Source: Pseudomonas fuscovaginae SE-1 (GTDB lineage: Bacteria; Pseudomonadota; Gammaproteobacteria; Pseudomonadales; Pseudomonadaceae). From it: a stretch of 45,986 nucleotides of DNA. This document shows, piece by piece, positions 38,854 to 45,986 of this stretch. The notes under the pieces are model-generated. The model was not told the DNA's origin and did no database searches. It saw nothing but the letters and a program-made list of their open reading frames with translations. Numbering within the stretch: the first letter of the stretch is position 1; each line of letters begins with the position of its first letter. The position numbers and the translations under genes were made by a program. The stretch is taken from assembly GCF_000364705.1 (NCBI RefSeq), contig NZ_AQOH01000322.1, positions 1 to 45,986 of the forward strand. Direction: 5' to 3'.

Positions 38854-40047
38854 TCAGTCGAGCGGGTTGCGCTGGCCGATCAGGCTGTCCACCGTGGGCA
38901 CCCGCGTGTCGCTTTCCATCTGGGTTTCGTGTTCCAGTTGCCGGCTGAAGCGGTCGAGGGAGCCGCTGGCCGGTTGCGCATCGCTGGCGAATACCGGCGG
39001 GCTGAGCAGGTAGGCGCCGAGCAGGCGGCTCAAGGCCGCCAGGCTGTCGATATGGGTGCGTTCATAACCGTGGGTGGCATCGCAGCCGAAGGCCAGCAGC
39101 GCCATGCGACTGTCGTGCCCGGCGGTCGCCGCCGAATGGGCATCGCTGAAGTAGTAGCGGAACAGGTCGCGGCGCACCGGCAGGTCGTGGGCTGCCGCCA
39201 GGTTCAGCAGGTGGCGTGACAGGTGGTAGTCGTAGGGGCCGCCGGAGTCCTGCATCGCCACGCTCACCGCATGTTCGTTCGAGTGCTGGCCGGGCGCGAC
39301 CGGTGCGATATCGATGCCGACGAACTCGCTGACATCCCAGGGCAGGGCCGCCGCCGCACCGCTGCCGATCTCCTCGGTGATGGTGAACAGCGGGTGGCAG
39401 TCGATCAGCGGTTGCGCGCCGCTTTCGACGATCGCCTTGAGGGCGGTGAGCAGGGCCGCGACACCGGCCTTGTCGTCCAGGTGCCGGGCGCTGATGTGGC
39501 CGCTCTCGGTGAACTCCGGCAGGGGGTCGAAGGCGACGAAGTCACCGATGCCGATACCCAGCGCGTCGCAATCGGCGCGGGTCGCGCAATAGGCATCCAG
39601 GCGCAGTTCGACGTGATCCCAACTGACCGGCAGTTCATCCACGGCGGTGTTGAAGGCGTGCCCGGAGGCCATCAGCGGCAGCACGCTGCCACGGATCACC
39701 CCGGTGTCGGTGAACAGGCTGACCCGGCTGCCCTCGGCGAAGCGGCTGGACCAGCAGCCGACCGGCGCCAGGCTCAGCCGGCCATTGTCCTTGATCGCCC
39801 GCACGGCGGCGCCGATGGTGTCCAGGTGGGCCGACACGGCGCGGTCGGGGCTGCTCTGGCGACCCTTGAGGGTGGCGCGGATGGTGCCGCGACGGGTCAG
39901 CTCGAAGGGAATGCCGAGTTCTTCGAGGCGTTCGGCGACATACCGCACGATGGTATCGGTGAAACCGGTCGGGCTGGGGATGGCAAGCATTTCCAGCAGC
40001 ACCCGTTGCAGGTAGTCGAGGTCGGGATGGGGGAGTGGGGTGGTCAT
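38854..40047 (-). CDS. M42/M20-like metallopeptidase of the NAGGN operon
   Basis: A 397-residue zinc aminopeptidase-like protein. Metal-binding motifs are present: SAHLDTIGAAVRA, ISARHLDDKAGVAALL with the bridging Asp, and FTITEEIGSGAAA with the catalytic Glu pair. Proteins of this type accompany the NAGGN synthetase and amidotransferase in many genomes and are named osmoprotectant NAGGN system M42 family peptidases; they probably recycle or trim the dipeptide. It is third in the operon, separated from the synthetase gene by a REP doublet of 27-bp arms. Confidence 0.92.
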   Translation of the reverse strand: MTTPLPHPDLDYLQRVLLEMLAIPSPTGFTDTIVRYVAERLEELGIPFELTRRGTIRATLKGRQSSPDRAVSAHLDTIGAAVRAIKDNGRLSLAPVGCWSSRFAEGSRVSLFTDTGVIRGSVLPLMASGHAFNTAVDELPVSWDHVELRLDAYCATRADCDALGIGIGDFVAFDPLPEFTESGHISARHLDDKAGVAALLTALKAIVESGAQPLIDCHPLFTITEEIGSGAAAALPWDVSEFVGIDIAPVAPGQHSNEHAVSVAMQDSGGPYDYHLSRHLLNLAAAHDLPVRRDLFRYYFSDAHSAATAGHDSRMALLAFGCDATHGYERTHIDSLAALSRLLGAYLLSPPVFASDAQPASGSLDRFSRQLEHETQMESDTRVPTVDSLIGQRNPLD

Positions 40048-40080
40048 GGCTACTCCTGTCAGTTGTGTGCAGCACTGCTC

Positions 40081-40176
40081 TGCCGTGGGAGCCGGCTTGC
40101 TGGCGATTGCAAGCCTACAGTCGACATCCCTGTTGACTGATCCATCGCGATCGCCAGCAAGCCGGCTCCCACGGCA
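40081..40176. repeat. REP doublet with 27-bp perfect arms inside the NAGGN operon
   Basis: Arms 40081-40107 and 40150-40176 are exact reverse complements and carry GTGGGAGCCGGCTTGCTGGC. The 42-bp centre holds no gene. It stands between two co-directional genes, so it will be transcribed and form a strong hairpin. Confidence 0.88.
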
Positions 40177-40201
40177 ATCAGTTGCCGCGGGGGCGTGGCG
40201 G

Positions 40202-41947
40202 TTACTGCATGGGCTGGCTATGGGGAAACAGCAGGTCGATGAACCGCTCCGCCGTTGGCTGCGGTTCGTGGTTGGCCAGCCCGCAACGCTCGTTGGCCTC
40301 GATGAACACGTATTCCGGCCGGTCCGCCGCAGGAACCATGAGGTCCAGCCCGACCACCGGGATATCCAGTGCCCGCGCCGCGCGTACGGCGGCCTCGGCC
40401 AATTCCGGGTGGAGGATGGCCGTCACGTCCTCCAGGCTGCCGCCCGTGTGCAGGTTGGCGGTGCGCCGCACCGCCAGTTGCTCGCCCCTGGGTAACACGG
40501 TGTTGTAGTCATACCCGGCGGCATGCAGGGTGCGCTGGGTTTCCGCGTCGAGGGGAATCCGGCTTTCGCCGCCGGTAGCGGCCTGGCGTCGGCGGCTCTG
40601 GGCCTCGATCAGGGCGCCGATACTGTGCTGGCCGTCGCCGACCACCTGGGCCGGGTGGCGCAGCGCGGCGGCCACCACCTGGAAGCCGATCACCACGATG
40701 CGCAGATCCAGTCCCTCGTGGAAACTCTCCAGCAGCACCCGGCTGTCAAAGGCGCGGGCGGCCTTGATCGCTTGCTCGACTTCCTCGGCACTGCGCAGGT
40801 CCACCGCCACCCCCTGGCCCTGCTCGCCGTCCAGGGGTTTGACGACGATGCGCCCGTGGGCGTGCAGGAAGGCCAGGTTGTCCTCGGGGCTCGCCGCTCG
40901 CTGTTGATGGGGCACGTTCAGACCTGCCTCGCGGAGCACCCGGTGGGTCAGGCTCTTGTCCTGGCACAGGCTCATGCTGATGGCGCTGGTCAGGTCGGTC
41001 AGCGATTCCCGGCAGCGTACCCGGCGCCCGCCATGGCTGAGGGTGAACAGGCCGGCGGCGGCATCGTCGACCTGCACGTCGATTCCGCGCCGATGGGCTT
41101 CCTCCACCAGGATTCGGGCGTAGGGATTGAAGTCGGCTTCCGGCCCCGGGCCGAGGAACAGCGGCTGGTTGATACCGTTTTTGCGTTTGATCGCAAAGGT
41201 GCTGAGGGTGCGGAAGCCGAGCTTGGCGTAGAGACTCTTGGCCTGGCGATTGTCATGCAGCACCGACAGGTCGAGGTGGCTCAGGCCGCGGCTCATGAAG
41301 TGTTCGACCAGGTGCCGCACCAAGACCTCGCCGACCCCCGGCCGGCTGCAGTGCGGGTCGACCGCCAGACACCAGAGGCTGCTGCCGTGCTCCGGATCGT
41401 GGAACGCCTTGCGATGGTTGAGGCCCATGACGCTGCCGATCAGGGCGCCGCTGTCCTCGTCTTCCGCCAGCCAGTACACCGGCCCGCCTTCGTGGCGTGG
41501 GGTCAGCAGGTCGGGGTCGATCGGCAGCATACCGCGGGCCAGATACAACTGGTTGATCGCCTGCCAGTCCTCGGGGCTCTGGGCCCGGCGAATACGGAAG
41601 CCGCGAAACACCCGGGTAGCCGGGCGGTAATCGCTGAACCACAGGCGCAGGGTATCCGACGGGTCCAGGAACAGTTGCTGCGGCGCTTGGGCCAGCACCT
41701 GCTGTGGCGCGGCCACATACAGGGCGATATCGCGTTCGCCGGATTGCTCGTTGAGCAGTTCTTCGGCCAGCACGGCCGGGTCGGCGAAGGTGTGACCGAC
41801 CAGCAGCCGGCCCCAGCCGCAGTGCACGGCCACCGGTTCCGGGGCCGGTTCGTTGCCATCCTCGGCCAGGCGGGCCTGCAGGCGTTCGTAGGACGGCGGC
41901 TGGCCGCGCAACAGGCGTTGGCTGTAGGTGGTGGCGTGAGCTTTCAT
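40202..41947 (-). CDS. N-acetylglutaminylglutamine synthetase (GNAT plus ATP-grasp)
   Basis: A 581-residue two-domain enzyme that builds the dipeptide osmoprotectant NAGGN. An acetyltransferase domain lies in the N-terminal half (the acetyl-CoA loop is in AVDPHCSRPGVGEVLVRHLV), and the C-terminal half is an ATP-grasp ligase of the cyanophycin-synthetase type (IVVKPLDGEQGQGVAVDLRS, VVGLDLMVPAADRPEYVFIE). This fusion is the usual NAGGN synthetase. Its start is four bases after the stop of the amidotransferase gene, so the two are coupled. Confidence 0.95.
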   Translation of the reverse strand: MKAHATTYSQRLLRGQPPSYERLQARLAEDGNEPAPEPVAVHCGWGRLLVGHTFADPAVLAEELLNEQSGERDIALYVAAPQQVLAQAPQQLFLDPSDTLRLWFSDYRPATRVFRGFRIRRAQSPEDWQAINQLYLARGMLPIDPDLLTPRHEGGPVYWLAEDEDSGALIGSVMGLNHRKAFHDPEHGSSLWCLAVDPHCSRPGVGEVLVRHLVEHFMSRGLSHLDLSVLHDNRQAKSLYAKLGFRTLSTFAIKRKNGINQPLFLGPGPEADFNPYARILVEEAHRRGIDVQVDDAAAGLFTLSHGGRRVRCRESLTDLTSAISMSLCQDKSLTHRVLREAGLNVPHQQRAASPEDNLAFLHAHGRIVVKPLDGEQGQGVAVDLRSAEEVEQAIKAARAFDSRVLLESFHEGLDLRIVVIGFQVVAAALRHPAQVVGDGQHSIGALIEAQSRRRQAATGGESRIPLDAETQRTLHAAGYDYNTVLPRGEQLAVRRTANLHTGGSLEDVTAILHPELAEAAVRAARALDIPVVGLDLMVPAADRPEYVFIEANERCGLANHEPQPTAERFIDLLFPHSQPMQ

Positions 41948-41951
41948 CCGA

Positions 41952-43724
41952 TCAGATACCTTGTTCGCTGAGCCACAGGTTCAGGGCCGCCAACTGCCAC
42001 AGCTTGGAGCCGCGCAGCGGAGTCAGCTGACCCTGTGGGTCGGTCAGCAGGCGGTCGAGCATCGCCGGGTTGAACAGGCCGCGGTCCTGGCTCGGGTCGA
42101 GCAGCAGTTCGCGGACCCACGCCAGCGTGTCGCCCTCCAGGTGCTTGAGGCCGGGGACCGGGAAGTAGCCCTTCTTGCGGTCGATGACTTCACTGGGGAT
42201 GACCAGGCGAGCGGCTTCCTTGAGCACCTGCTTGCCGCCGTCCGGCAGCTTGAAGCGGGCCGGAATGCGGGCCGACAGTTCCACCAGGCGGTAGTCGAGG
42301 AATGGCGTGCGGGCTTCCAGGCCCCAGGCCATGGTCATGTTGTCGACGCGCTTGACCGGGTCGTCCACCAGCATCACGGTACTGTCCAGGCGCAGCGCCT
42401 TGTCCACCGCGGCCGTGGCGCCGGGGCGGGCGAAATGCTCGCGAACGAAGTCGCCCGCCGCATCCTCGGCGAGCAACCAGGCCGGCTGCACGGTGGCGGC
42501 ATAGTCGTCGTAGCTGCGGTCGAAGAAGGCTTCGCGGTAGGCTGCCCAGGGATCGGCGGCACCGTCCACCTGGGGGTACCAGTGGTAGCCGGCGAACAGC
42601 TCGTCGGCACCCTGGCCGCTCTGCACCACCTTGCAATGTTTGGCCACTTCCCGCGACAGCAGGTAGAAGGCGATGCAGTCGTGGCTGACCATCGGCTCGC
42701 TCATCGCGCGGAATGCCGCCGGCAGTTGCTCGATGATTTCCCGTTCGTCGATTCGCAACTGGTGGTGACGGGTGTCGTAATGACGGGCGATCAGGTCGGA
42801 GTACTGGAACTCGTCGCCGCGCTCGCCACCGGCGTCCTGGAAACCGATGGAGAAGGTCGACAACTGCTCGACCCCGGCTTCGCGCAACAGTCCGACCAGC
42901 AGGCTCGAATCCACGCCGCCCGACAGCAGCACGCCGACATCCACCGCTGCCCGTTGGCGGATCGCCACCGCCTCGCGTGTGCTGGCGAGTACCCGGTCGC
43001 GCCAGTCCTCCAGGCCCAGGTCGAGTTCATCGGCCGCTGGACTATAGTTCAGCGACCACCAGGTCTGCTGTTCGCGCTGGCCATTGGCGTCGATGCGCAG
43101 CCAGGTCGCCGGTGGCAGTTTCTCGATGCCCGCCAGCAGCGTGCGCGGGGCTGGCACCACGGCATGGAAATTCAGGTAGTGGTTGAGGGCGACCGGGTCG
43201 AGCAGCGGGTTGATGTCGCCACCTTGCAGCAGCGCCGGCAGGCTCGAGGCGAAGCGCAGGCGCTGGGCCTCGTGTGACAGGTACAGCGGCTTGACCCCGA
43301 GACGGTCGCGGGCGATGAACAGGCGTTGCGCATCGCGCTCCCAGATCGCCAGGGCGAACATGCCGTTGAGCTTGGGCAGCAGGGCCTCGCGCCAGGCATG
43401 GTAGCCCTTGAGCAGCACTTCGGTGTCGCCACCGGAGTAGAAGGTGTAGCCGAGCCGCTCCAGTTCCCGGCGCAGTTCGGGGAAGTTGTAGACAGCCCCG
43501 TTGAAGGTCAGGGACAGGCCCAGGTCGGGGTCGATCATCGGCTGCGCCGAGGCATCCGACAGGTCCATGATTTTCAGTCGACGATGGCCGAGGGCAATCG
43601 GCCCCTGGCTATGGAAGCCCCAGGCATCGGGGCCGCGTGGGGCCATGTGGTGGGTGATCCGCTCAAGGGCGGCCAGGTCCGCGGGGTGTCGATCGAAACG
43701 TAGTTCTCCAGCAATTCCGCACAT
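41952..43724 (-). CDS. N-acetylglutaminylglutamine amidotransferase (asparagine synthetase-like)
   Basis: A 590-residue glutamine-dependent amidotransferase that forms the amide of N-acetylglutaminylglutamine. The nucleophile is Cys2 in MCGIAGELRF, with LTFNGAVYNFPELRRELE in the glutaminase half. The synthetase half has the PP-loop SGGVDSSLLVGLL (about residues 268-280). Its length and RRLKIMDLSDASAQPM fit the asnO-type protein of NAGGN operons rather than AsnB. First gene of the three-gene operon. RBS AAGGA is six bases before the ATG. Confidence 0.95.
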   Translation of the reverse strand: MCGIAGELRFDRHPADLAALERITHHMAPRGPDAWGFHSQGPIALGHRRLKIMDLSDASAQPMIDPDLGLSLTFNGAVYNFPELRRELERLGYTFYSGGDTEVLLKGYHAWREALLPKLNGMFALAIWERDAQRLFIARDRLGVKPLYLSHEAQRLRFASSLPALLQGGDINPLLDPVALNHYLNFHAVVPAPRTLLAGIEKLPPATWLRIDANGQREQQTWWSLNYSPAADELDLGLEDWRDRVLASTREAVAIRQRAAVDVGVLLSGGVDSSLLVGLLREAGVEQLSTFSIGFQDAGGERGDEFQYSDLIARHYDTRHHQLRIDEREIIEQLPAAFRAMSEPMVSHDCIAFYLLSREVAKHCKVVQSGQGADELFAGYHWYPQVDGAADPWAAYREAFFDRSYDDYAATVQPAWLLAEDAAGDFVREHFARPGATAAVDKALRLDSTVMLVDDPVKRVDNMTMAWGLEARTPFLDYRLVELSARIPARFKLPDGGKQVLKEAARLVIPSEVIDRKKGYFPVPGLKHLEGDTLAWVRELLLDPSQDRGLFNPAMLDRLLTDPQGQLTPLRGSKLWQLAALNLWLSEQGI

Positions 43725-43996
43725 AAGTCCTTACCGGTTATCCGTTGGGGAGGGTGACCCTGAAACTGACTCGCCGGGGCCGGTGGAGTTTTATATCAAT
43801 CCGTTATAAGAAATCCCGCTGGACAAGACCCGAGGCCTGGAGCCGCTGCCATGGGGCCTCGTGCAAAGGGGTGCCAGCGGGTTATGGGAAAGCCCTGAAT
43901 TCCTGATGCAACAGGCTGATAAACAACAGGTTTTTGAGATTTTCCAGGGCGTCGTGATTGATACCTTCAAGGCTCATGGATAAAAGGAGTCTTGAA
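43725..43996. promoter_or_regulatory. Divergent region between the NAGGN operon and the toxin-like gene
   Basis: About 270 bp. TTATAACGGATTGATATAAA on the minus strand (near 43790-43810) looks like a promoter for the NAGGN operon. Further right is a nested inverted repeat: CCCGCTGG (43815-43822) with CCAGCGGG (43874-43881), and inside it CGAGGCC (43831-43837) with GGCCTCG (43855-43861). Such a fold could be a leader structure of the toxin-like gene or a transcript end. Confidence 0.5.
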
Positions 43997-45986
43997 ATGT
44001 CAGCCGTTAAACTGCCCGTGCCACCCGGGCTGGACGAGTTCAGTGAAAATGAGGAGGTGATCCGGGCCAATGCCCCCGACTGGTTGTTGTTGGCGCCCCC
44101 GGAAAGCATCGCGCAACTGCGCGATTACATGCTCAGTAGCCAGTTGTTCAAGGATGAGGTGTGGTCACGGCTCAAGGATCTGAAGCCGGTGCGTGAATTC
44201 TGCGAGCCGTTGCTCGAACGCTCCCTGCGCGAACGCTTCGGCGCGGGGTTGGATCTGGAAAAGGACATGTTGGTCGTCGCCGATCGCTGGCCTGAATTTC
44301 CCTCGCCCTTCGGTGCCCCCGTTACCTTTCCGATGACCTTCACCCAGCACGGCCTGCTGGATGCCGCGCTGCAGAACTTCGCGGCGAACGAGCAGTTTCC
44401 GCCGCAAACCTATATGCGTTTTTCCGGCACCCCGAAGCCGGGTTTCACCCCGCGGGCCTTCATGGACCTGGTGCGTGAACTGGACCTCGGCGGTCGCTAT
44501 CAGCAGCACCTGTGCCAAGTCTTTCACCTGCCTCTCGAGGCCGGGCAGGCACCGGGCATTGAAGCGGCCGCAATCGAATTCGCCATGCAGCGGCAAGGCA
44601 AGGCGGACATGCTGGTGGATGCCAGCATCGCCCGGATGAAGAAGGACATCGACGCTACATCCCATGCACAGCTTTGCCGGCTGATCGAGTCGAATGTCGC
44701 GGTTGCCGACGATGGTTCGCGGATACAGGTCAACGAACTGCGGATGCTCGGTGTGACGCTGTCGCGGGTGCGCGTGTTCACGCTGTATGCCGGGCAGCCA
44801 GAGGCGGATCGTGGATTGCTGGTGCACATCCCCAACGATCCGCTCAGCCCCTTCAAGTTCTACCCCTCGCTGGAAATCTTTCGCGCCGAGTTGTGCGGGC
44901 GTCTCTGGGAGCCCTTCTACGAGGCGTTCTTCAGTGGCCTGGTCGGTCAGCACGAGCTGACGGCGTTTCTTTCGACGTTGCGTCTGAGCCTGACCCGGGA
45001 CTCGCTGAGGGCCGAAGCCTCGCTGAACCGGCAGGCCGACTTGCAGTTGCGGCTGCTGCCGTCGAGCGACGAGCTGTTTTCCCTGCTCCATCGACAACAC
45101 TTGCTGCGCCTGCAGGAGGATGCCCGCGCCGTGGCCGTACCGACCGAGGATGTCGACCAGGACGCTCGCAACGCCCGTTACCAGGCCAGGCTGGGGCTGG
45201 GCATGACCCTGCTGAACCTGGCCGCCTTCGCCAACCCCTGGCTGGGGCTGCTGATGATGGGGGTGTCGGTCGGGCAAATGCTGGCGGAAGTCTACGAAGG
45301 CTATCAGGACTGGCGACGGGGTGATCATGACGAGGCCATCGCCCACATGATGTCGGTGGCCGAGGACATGGCGACGATGATCGCCCTGGGCGCGGCCATT
45401 CATGTGGGCGGCCAGTTCGTCAAGGGTCTGTTCCGTCGACAATCGGCGTTCTTCGACGATCTGGTGCCGGTGCGCTCGAGCGATGGGCGCTACCGGCTCT
45501 GGCAGGCCAACCTGGAACCCTATGCCCACGATGAGTCGTTGCTGGTCGGTCAGGAGCCGGATCACCAGGGGTTCTACCCGGACAGGGCCAATGACGGGCA
45601 TCGTTACCTGGATATCGCCGGCCGGCCTTATCGGGCCTATCGGGATGAGGTCGCTGACGCCTGGCGCCTGCGTCATCGCAGTCGGCCGTCGGCCTACGGG
45701 CCGCTGCTGGAACACAACGGCGCGGGGGCCTGGCGCCTGGCTCATGAATGGCCCCTGGGCTGGCAGGATCCGGCCCACCTGTTGCGTCGCCTGGGGCCCG
45801 AGGCCGCTTGGCTGGAGGACACGGATATCGAGCGGGTCCTGGCGATTCACCGGATCGATGCGCCGTTATTGCGTCGCCTGCACATGAACCGGCAGGAAAT
45901 CCCGGCGACCCTGCTCGATTCGATCCGGCGTTTTCGCCTGGACCGCGAGCTCGGCTGGCTGGCCGGTGCCGCCGATGCTCCGCCGA
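43997..45986 (+). CDS. Large DUF6543/dermonecrotic-toxin-type protein, 3' end beyond the window
   Basis: An open frame of 663 codons that runs off the window edge, so it is the N-terminal part of a longer protein. RBS AAAAGGAG is seven bases before ATG; an upstream in-frame ATG (43976) has none. The region at about residues 30-380 (RDYMLSSQLFKDEVWSRLKD, MLVVADRWPEFPSPFGAPVT, PSLEIFRAELCGRLWEPFYE) matches the DUF6543 dermonecrotic-toxin-like domain of pseudomonads. A hydrophobic stretch (ARLGLGMTLLNLAAFANPWL through GVSVGQM, about 396-425) follows, probably for membrane insertion. In relatives, leucine-rich repeats or a NEL-type ubiquitin ligase domain can come later; none is visible yet. Type VI or similar delivery is an inference. 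Confidence 0.85.
   Translation, partial: MSAVKLPVPPGLDEFSENEEVIRANAPDWLLLAPPESIAQLRDYMLSSQLFKDEVWSRLKDLKPVREFCEPLLERSLRERFGAGLDLEKDMLVVADRWPEFPSPFGAPVTFPMTFTQHGLLDAALQNFAANEQFPPQTYMRFSGTPKPGFTPRAFMDLVRELDLGGRYQQHLCQVFHLPLEAGQAPGIEAAAIEFAMQRQGKADMLVDASIARMKKDIDATSHAQLCRLIESNVAVADDGSRIQVNELRMLGVTLSRVRVFTLYAGQPEADRGLLVHIPNDPLSPFKFYPSLEIFRAELCGRLWEPFYEAFFSGLVGQHELTAFLSTLRLSLTRDSLRAEASLNRQADLQLRLLPSSDELFSLLHRQHLLRLQEDARAVAVPTEDVDQDARNARYQARLGLGMTLLNLAAFANPWLGLLMMGVSVGQMLAEVYEGYQDWRRGDHDEAIAHMMSVAEDMATMIALGAAIHVGGQFVKGLFRRQSAFFDDLVPVRSSDGRYRLWQANLEPYAHDESLLVGQEPDHQGFYPDRANDGHRYLDIAGRPYRAYRDEVADAWRLRHRSRPSAYGPLLEHNGAGAWRLAHEWPLGWQDPAHLLRRLGPEAAWLEDTDIERVLAIHRIDAPLLRRLHMNRQEIPATLLDSIRRFRLDRELGWLAGAADAPP

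Noticed and set aside
44165..45850. Minus-strand open frame of 561 codons opposite the toxin-like gene
   Set aside because: Antisense shadow. The plus-strand frame has RBS, start and family resemblance along its entire length.
1..45986. CRISPR arrays, tRNA genes, insertion sequences
   Set aside because: No regularly spaced direct repeats, cloverleaf or transposase-like frames were seen; the only repeats are REP-type elements and operators.

Overview
The window reads as a chromosomal segment of a Pseudomonas species, most likely of the P. fluorescens group. The reasons are high GC, dense Pseudomonas-style gene order (the prmB - alpha/beta hydrolase - aroC - MFS block, a CsrA/Rsm paralogue, an OprD porin, the N-acetylglutaminylglutamine amide operon) and several REP-type repeats with the GCCGGCTTGC core. 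I see no tRNA, rRNA, CRISPR array, IS element or prophage.

Layout. (1) 0-8 kb, minus strand: a RutR-like TetR regulator and a DMT exporter, then a uronate module. The module is uronate dehydrogenase, an SMP-30 lactonase and a three-part TRAP transporter, with a separately transcribed OprD porin. The dehydrogenase operon and the porin gene carry near-identical promoters, each with a TGTCGTACGACA-type operator just downstream of the -10. (2) 8.2-18.4 kb: a complete urate-to-glyoxylate pathway. On the minus strand run puuE, uraD, alc, allA, puuD, an NCS2 urate/xanthine-type permease and a Tsx/OmpK-like outer-membrane channel; uraH is divergent on the plus strand. A LysE exporter and a second (AzgA/GhxP-type) purine permease follow. 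That permease is interrupted by one in-frame TGA. TTGTATACAA-like palindromes lie in the puuE/uraH divergent region and before the broken permease. (3) 18.6-21.4 kb: a MarR regulator divergent from a PLP aminotransferase and a glutathione S-transferase, with two identical-architecture operators between them, then a glutaredoxin-like protein. (4) 21.4-29.7 kb: conserved core genes (folE, Smr protein, an isochorismatase-like protein, prmB, a tail-anchored coiled-coil protein, a hydrolase, aroC, MFS), ending in an acireductone-dioxygenase homologue that has lost three of four metal ligands. (5) 30-38.5 kb: a LuxR DNA-binding domain without a sensor domain, a DUF3509 protein, a long-chain acyl-CoA synthetase, an ankyrin protein, small membrane proteins, an LTA-synthase-like phosphoglycerol transferase, an SDR and a csrA paralogue. 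(6) 38.5-43.7 kb: the three-gene NAGGN osmoprotectant operon. (7) 44 kb to the end: the first 663 codons of a large DUF6543/dermonecrotic-toxin-type protein, cut by the window edge.

How they fit together: most of the window is catabolism of plant- or soil-derived substrates (uronates, purines), stress adaptation (NAGGN) and probable host or competitor interaction (the toxin). The observations most worth following are the metal-ligand-less acireductone dioxygenase beside a sensorless LuxR regulator, the TGA-interrupted permease whose promoter carries the same operator as the intact urate genes, and the paired operators at several promoters. No clearly new multi-gene system was found; the strongest novelty candidates are these individual anomalies.
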